From: O2-02-FULL-42-9 sp038043025
Lineage (GTDB): Bacteria > Pseudomonadota > Gammaproteobacteria > UBA12402
Length of the DNA: 36,164 nt
Reading direction: 5' to 3'
NCBI GenBank assembly: GCA_038043025.1
Contig: JBBTCW010000062.1
Coordinates: forward strand, 1 to 36,164
Both the position numbers and the translations under genes were made by a program. The notes under the pieces were generated by a model that saw only the letters and a list, made by a program, of their open reading frames with translations, searched no databases and had not been told where the DNA came from. This document shows positions 31,811 through 36,164 of this stretch, piece after piece. Within the stretch, counting starts at the first letter, position 1, and every line of letters begins with the position of its first letter.

Positions 31811-32522
31811 TGTCATAGTTTTAGATGATGTTGATGTGATGGCTGAATTTATGGTTCAGCGTTTTGTTGAGCTGTATGAAGAGGCATTATCTGCGCGGAA
31901 TCAATTTGTTGTTGCGTTATCTGGCGGCAATGCGCCCGTTAAATTTTATCAGATGCTGGCAACCTGTGACAAAATTGATTGGCATAAAGTGCATGTTTTT
32001 TTAGTTGATGAACGTTTTGTTGCACTGGATCACGATGATAATAATTATCATCTGTTACGCGTTAATTTATTAGATCGTATTAAATTGTCCGAAAAAAATA
32101 GTCATTATGTGCCGATCACTGATTCAGTTGTTAAGTCTGCGCGTCAATATGAAAAACAAGTTGACGATTTTTTTGCAATGTCAGGTAAACAATGGCCGCA
32201 ATTTGATTTAATTATGTTAGGCGTAGGGTTGGATGGTCATACGGCATCGTTGTTTCCCGATAGTGCTGAGTTATTAGAAGAAACGCATCGTGTTGTTGCC
32301 GTTGAAACGTCGCATGCGAATTATCAGCGCATTACAATCACATTGCCAGTGATTAATTATGCGCGTCATGTGATTTTTTATGTGAGTGGTGCAGCAAAAA
32401 AAGAAATTATGCATCGCATTATCGATGATTCAGATCAATCATTGCCGGCATCACATGTTGCGCCGACACAGGGGACATTAACGTTTATTTTAGACCACCC
32501 TGCTGCAGCTCAGAGCTGCTGA
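31785..32522 (+). CDS. pgl: 6-phosphogluconolactonase (DevB type)
   Basis: A 245-residue enzyme that hydrolyses 6-phosphogluconolactone. Family motifs are ALSGGNAPVKFYQML, VHVFLVDERFVALDHDDNNY and MLGVGLDGHTASLFPDS (the active-site His is in DGHTAS). It starts within the zwf gene, so gnd, zwf and pgl form one unit. The ATG at 31785 has GGA nearby; an ATG at 31800 is possible. The family sequence ends at ILDHPAA, and the last residues (AQSC) are read from a GCAGCTCAGAGCTGC repeat at the stop codon. Confidence 0.94.
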   Translation: MNGVVMRNNVIVLDDVDVMAEFMVQRFVELYEEALSARNQFVVALSGGNAPVKFYQMLATCDKIDWHKVHVFLVDERFVALDHDDNNYHLLRVNLLDRIKLSEKNSHYVPITDSVVKSARQYEKQVDDFFAMSGKQWPQFDLIMLGVGLDGHTASLFPDSAELLEETHRVVAVETSHANYQRITITLPVINYARHVIFYVSGAAKKEIMHRIIDDSDQSLPASHVAPTQGTLTFILDHPAAAQSC

Positions 32523-32640
32523 AATTACCCTACCTAGAAGCCTTGCTGTGACTCACTATCCGCAGCTCAGAGCTGCACGGATTAAAATTTTGTAAGCGAT
32601 TACTGACAAAGTTGCTCTGAGCTGCTCTAAGGCAGGCTGC
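32505..32640. repeat. GCAGCTCAGAGCTGC palindromic repeats between pgl and tsaB
   Basis: Two GCAGCTCAGAGCTGC palindromes (32505-32519 and about 32563-32577) and a third related stretch (GCTCTGAGCTGCTC, from 32613) fill the 157-bp gap. The first copy contains the pgl 3' end. They may form a transcription barrier between the pentose phosphate genes and tsaB. Confidence 0.6.
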
Positions 32641-32666
32641 GCCTGGTGTTACAGAGCTCAGCACTG

Positions 32667-32672
32667 TATACT
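32667..32672 (+). promoter_or_regulatory. -10 element of a probable leaderless tsaB promoter
   Basis: TATACT ends seven bases before the tsaB ATG, and no Shine-Dalgarno is present. The -35 (TGGTGT, 17 bases upstream) is weak. Confidence 0.35.
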
Positions 32673-32679
32673 CGCGATC

Positions 32680-33345
32680 ATGAAAATTCTTTCACTCGAT
32701 ACCTCGACATCTGCTTGTTCCGTGGCCTTGATGATCGATGATCAGATCAGTGCTCATTGTTCAATTGCACCCCGACAGCATGCTAAATTGATTTTGCCCG
32801 CCGTTGATAAATTATTGCATGATGCTGAGTTATTTCTGTCAGATCTTGATGCTATCGCTTTTTGTCAAGGACCGGGTTCATTTACCGGCATTCGATTGGC
32901 GGCAAGTCTGGTGCAGGGATTGGCGTATGGCGCAGATTTACCGGTGATTCCAGTATCAACATTGGCAGCGATGGCGTTGGGTGCGTATCGAAAATTTGGC
33001 GTGTCACGCGTATTGCCGGCACTGGATGCAAAAATGGGACAAATTTATTGGGCAGCGTATCATCTGGTTGATGAAAAAACCGTTGAAGCGATTAGAGTTG
33101 ATTCTCTTGCCGATCCTGAGCAGATGGTGATGCCGAGCACTGGGGAATGGATCGGTGTTGGCGATGGTTGGCAATCTTATGGTTTAAAAGCGGCGTGTAA
33201 TCATCGCCTGATCGCCGTGCATCAAGAATTTTATCCGCAAGCGAGAAGCATTTTGGCGTTTGCGGCAGATCAATTGCAAAAAGGAAAAGGAATATCAGCG
33301 TGTCATGTATTACCGATATATCTACGCGATGACGTTGTATCATAA
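32680..33345 (+). CDS. tsaB: tRNA threonylcarbamoyladenosine biosynthesis protein TsaB
   Basis: A 221-residue ASKHA-fold protein (E. coli TsaB is 231). It works with TsaD and TsaE to make t6A37 in tRNAs that read ANN codons. The start ILSLDTSTSACSVALM is the phosphate-1-like strand. QGPGSFTGIRLAASLVQGLAYG is the highly conserved family block, and VLPALDAKMGQIYWA is also typical. The start has no Shine-Dalgarno and a -10 element lies just before it. It ends six bases before the glutamate dehydrogenase gene. Confidence 0.95.
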   Translation: MKILSLDTSTSACSVALMIDDQISAHCSIAPRQHAKLILPAVDKLLHDAELFLSDLDAIAFCQGPGSFTGIRLAASLVQGLAYGADLPVIPVSTLAAMALGAYRKFGVSRVLPALDAKMGQIYWAAYHLVDEKTVEAIRVDSLADPEQMVMPSTGEWIGVGDGWQSYGLKAACNHRLIAVHQEFYPQARSILAFAADQLQKGKGISACHVLPIYLRDDVVS

Positions 33346-33351
33346 AAAACG

Positions 33352-36150
33352 ATGCTAACCATACTCGATACAATACAAAGTGATTTATTGCAGACCTTGT
33401 CGGATCATCTGTGCGCGAAATATTCCCCGCATGAGTCCGAAATTATTATGCTGTTTATTCGACGTTGTTGTGCGTCGGTTGCGTTAGAAGATTTAAGAAC
33501 GCATAGTGTTGACCATTTGTTGCATGCATTGCTTTCTTTATGGCATCACATTCAAGCCCGCTTGCCAGGTCAACTAAAAGTGCGAGTCTATAATCCAGAA
33601 CATGAAGTTGATGGTTGGCCGTCAACACATACCGTTGTTGAAATATCTAATGATGATATACCTTTTTTGGTGGACTCTGTGCGTTCAACGATTAATGATC
33701 AGGGCATCTTGATTAATCTGATGATGTATACGGGTGGGATGCAAGTCAGGCGCGATAAATCATTTAAAATTATTGATATTTTATCTTATGAGTCGTTGAT
33801 AGCGAAGGGTAGTACAGAGGCGCCGATTTATGTTGAATTAGATCGAAAACTCGATGTGGATAAAATTGAAAAATTACAGACAGCGTTAGAAAAATCTTTG
33901 CAAGATAATAGTAAAGCCGTTAACGATTGGTTGCTGATGCAAAAACAAGTTCAGTTGGCTAAACAGTGGCTAATGCCGCGCGCAGATGGAAAATTTCAGC
34001 AAGAAATAAATGAGGCGCGTGATTTTTTAGAGTGGATGCTGGCTGAAAATTTTATTTTTTTAGGTGTTCGAGACTATTGTATTTTGCAAAATAACTGCAA
34101 ATACGAATTGGTTCCGGTTAAAGATTCTGGTCTGGGGGTTTTGAGCAACACTGATCGGTGTGAATTACCTTGTTATTTTTTGGATCCTGCTTCGAAAGCA
34201 TTTCAATTGGCCATTTCGCCGCGTCCTATTGTGCTGGTAAAAACAGATATTCAATCTCACGTGCGCCGCCACGATTATATGGATTGTGTGATCATTAAAA
34301 AATGGGATGCGGAGGGCCGGGTGATCAGCGAACGACATTTTGTTGGCTTATATACATCGGTGACCTACCGCACCAATCCGGCGCAGGTGCCTATTTTGCG
34401 TTTTAAAATTCAGCAAATTTTAGAACGTTCGCAATTGCCGAGTCGGAGTAGTTACGCGTGGCGAGCGATGCGAAATATATTAGAAGACTTGCCGCGTGAT
34501 GATTTATTGCAAGGTGCGCGGTCAGAGTTGCTCGAATTATCCAAGGGCATTTTGCATTTACAAGAACGTCAGCGTGTGCGTTTGTTCGTGCGGGAAGATG
34601 TATTTAGACGCTTTTATTCTTGTTTGGTCTATGTGCCGCGTGATCATTTTAATACGGAGCTGCGCCAAAAAATCGGGCAAATTTTAAAAGAAGAATTAAA
34701 GGGCATATCGATTACCTTTGAGACGAATTTTTCTAAATCGGTTTTGGCGCGGATTCATTTTATGGTGTCGGTTGATCCAGAAGAATTACGACAACCTGAT
34801 TTTGGCGCGATTGAAAAATGCTTAATCATTGCGGCTCGGTCGTGGCATGATGATTTTTTGAGTGCGCTCATCGCTTATTACGGTGAAGATAAAGCGTTTC
34901 ATTATGCGGCGCGTTATCGCCGGGCATTCCCGGCGGGATATAAAGAACAATTCAGCGCGCGCTCAGCCGTATTTGATATCCATTATATGGAAAATTTGAC
35001 GATTGACAATCCCGTAGAAATTAATATTTATCAAGATAAAAAAATATTTCACTTTAAATTATTTCGTTGCAATCATCATCTTCCATTATCAGATGTGTTG
35101 CCGATGTTTGAAAACTTGGGATTGCGTGTGCTGGATGAATGTCCGCATAAAATTACTTTTCCGAATGGGGACATCGTTTGGATTAATGATTTTGAAGTGA
35201 CCGGCGGTATTGTGCAGAATGTTGATATTGCATTGAATGAAAACAACGTTAAAGAGGTATTTAAAGCCATCTGGGATGGGCGAACTGAAAGCGATCGATT
35301 TAATCAGTTGATATTGGTGGCGGGTATTGCTTGGCGCGAAGTGATGATGTTGCGTACGTATGCCAGATATTTAAAACAGATTGGAATCGCTTACAGTCAA
35401 ACGTATATTGCTGAAACGCTTATTGCCAATGCCGCCATTACAAAACAATTAGTTGTGCTGTTTCATCTGTGTTTTGATCCAACGGTGGTGCGAGATGTCA
35501 ACGAGACGCAGCGCATTGAAAATCAGATTATACAGGCATTAAATGATGTGGCGAGTTTAGATCAGGATAAAATCATCAGACGATATTTGAATGTATTGAG
35601 CGCAACGCTGCGCACTAATTTTTATCAACAAACAGAAACAAGCGCGGCGAAAAAATATTTTTCATTCAAATTTGATTCGCATAAAATCGCAGAATTGCCA
35701 GAGCCTTGGCCGACGTATGAGGTATTTGTGTATTCGCCTGAGTTTGAAGGAATACATTTGCGCGCGGCTAAAGTCGCGCGCGGGGGATTGCGATGGTCAG
35801 ATCGTCGGGAGGATTTTCGAACAGAAGTGTTGGGGCTGATGAAAGCGCAGCAAGTGAAAAACTCTTTAATTATTCCGCAAGGGGCTAAAGGGGGGTTCGT
35901 TGTTAAATGCCTATTGCCGACCGATGAGCGACAGGTGCGTCGAGATAAAGGCATTGCTTGTTATAAAGATTTTATTCGCGGCTTATTGGATATCACCGAT
36001 AACTTAAAGGGGCAGCAAATTGTTATGCCTGATTCTGTGGTGCGTTATGATGATGACGATTCTTATTTAGTTGTTGCGGCGGACAAAGGGACGGCTGATT
36101 TTTCTGATATGTCAAAGCAATTTAGAAATGTCACCTGCCCAGCAATTTAG
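33352..36150 (+). CDS. gdhB: NAD-specific glutamate dehydrogenase (large GdhB type), broken at right edge
   Basis: A 932-residue frame of what should be an enzyme of about 1600 residues that converts glutamate to 2-oxoglutarate and ammonia. The N-terminal regulatory region has SNDDIPFLVDSVRSTIND, and later FVGLYTSVTYRTNPAQVPILRFK. The catalytic domain starts near residue 780: RAAKVARGGLRWSDRREDFRTEVLGLMKAQ, then NSLIIPQGAKGGFVVK (about 835-850, with the active Lys). Normal sequence runs to ADKGTADFSD, about residue 918. The final KQFRNVTCPAI is translated from a 25-bp tandem repeat, which brings the stop. This is either a gene interrupted by a mobile element or an assembly break. The start has no strong ribosome binding site. 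Confidence 0.9.
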   Translation: MLTILDTIQSDLLQTLSDHLCAKYSPHESEIIMLFIRRCCASVALEDLRTHSVDHLLHALLSLWHHIQARLPGQLKVRVYNPEHEVDGWPSTHTVVEISNDDIPFLVDSVRSTINDQGILINLMMYTGGMQVRRDKSFKIIDILSYESLIAKGSTEAPIYVELDRKLDVDKIEKLQTALEKSLQDNSKAVNDWLLMQKQVQLAKQWLMPRADGKFQQEINEARDFLEWMLAENFIFLGVRDYCILQNNCKYELVPVKDSGLGVLSNTDRCELPCYFLDPASKAFQLAISPRPIVLVKTDIQSHVRRHDYMDCVIIKKWDAEGRVISERHFVGLYTSVTYRTNPAQVPILRFKIQQILERSQLPSRSSYAWRAMRNILEDLPRDDLLQGARSELLELSKGILHLQERQRVRLFVREDVFRRFYSCLVYVPRDHFNTELRQKIGQILKEELKGISITFETNFSKSVLARIHFMVSVDPEELRQPDFGAIEKCLIIAARSWHDDFLSALIAYYGEDKAFHYAARYRRAFPAGYKEQFSARSAVFDIHYMENLTIDNPVEINIYQDKKIFHFKLFRCNHHLPLSDVLPMFENLGLRVLDECPHKITFPNGDIVWINDFEVTGGIVQNVDIALNENNVKEVFKAIWDGRTESDRFNQLILVAGIAWREVMMLRTYARYLKQIGIAYSQTYIAETLIANAAITKQLVVLFHLCFDPTVVRDVNETQRIENQIIQALNDVASLDQDKIIRRYLNVLSATLRTNFYQQTETSAAKKYFSFKFDSHKIAELPEPWPTYEVFVYSPEFEGIHLRAAKVARGGLRWSDRREDFRTEVLGLMKAQQVKNSLIIPQGAKGGFVVKCLLPTDERQVRRDKGIACYKDFIRGLLDITDNLKGQQIVMPDSVVRYDDDDSYLVVAADKGTADFSDMSKQFRNVTCPAI

Positions 36151-36164
36151 AAATGTCACCTGCT
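36116..36164. repeat. 25-bp tandem repeat at the right edge, possible mobile-element end
   Basis: AGCAATTTAGAAATGTCACC followed by TGC occurs at 36116-36138 and again at 36141-36163. It interrupts the glutamate dehydrogenase frame. The second copy supplies the in-frame TAG. It may be the end of an insertion sequence, a satellite array, or an assembly artefact. Confidence 0.7.

Overview
The window looks like chromosomal DNA of a gammaproteobacterium, most likely a member of the Legionellales or a Coxiellaceae-like relative. This rests on low-to-moderate GC, gammaproteobacterial protein types (Mfd, CsiV, PurB, MnmA, TsaB, the large NAD-type glutamate dehydrogenase), a split PntA, and many small palindromic repeats like those in host-associated gammaproteobacteria. 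The taxonomic call is inference; no rRNA gene is present. Both ends look like contig edges. On the left a csiV-like gene is cut by the window. On the right the glutamate dehydrogenase frame runs into a 25-bp tandem repeat and stops.

Layout. 2-7217 (minus): mfd, then a three-gene ABC efflux system (HlyD-type lipoprotein, ATPase, permease) and csiV. 7319-10086 (plus): a DUF1189 membrane protein and a cytosolic hybrid sensor kinase with two receiver domains. 10087-11286: an accessory strip with two mobile palindromic units, a nested inverted repeat, an unrecognised small ORF and an IS-like remnant. 11287-15249: a small helix-turn-helix protein with a 34-bp dyad at its start codon, an unusual 953-residue two-span membrane protein, and a divergent small secreted protein. 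15252-18302: an AlkD-like repair protein convergent with a purB-patatin lipoprotein pair. 18338-20096: an AbiEi/AbiEii type IV toxin-antitoxin pair directly upstream of purB. 20236-22925: a self-regulated ABC/GntR/GIN-domain operon. 23013-24236: a structured RNA ending in eight T, a cysteine-rich secreted protein and a VOC-fold protein. 24265-24670: a dense cluster of palindromic repeats. 24684-29191 (minus): mnmA, a DUF2799 lipoprotein and the proton-translocating transhydrogenase pntAa-pntAb-pntB. 29357-36150 (plus): gnd-zwf-pgl, tsaB and the glutamate dehydrogenase.

The metabolic genes centre on NADPH and nitrogen balance. gnd, zwf and pgl make the oxidative pentose phosphate route, PntAB exchanges NADH and NADPH, and the glutamate dehydrogenase links glutamate to 2-oxoglutarate.

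The most distinctive signals lie outside ordinary gene content. A short CTCAGCTCAG-type repeat sits at gene 3' ends and appears to supply the last codons of three unrelated proteins. A modular hairpin family has swapped left halves. A branched RNA structure sits just upstream of a secreted-protein gene. Two regulator genes have convincing dyad operators at their own promoters or start codons.
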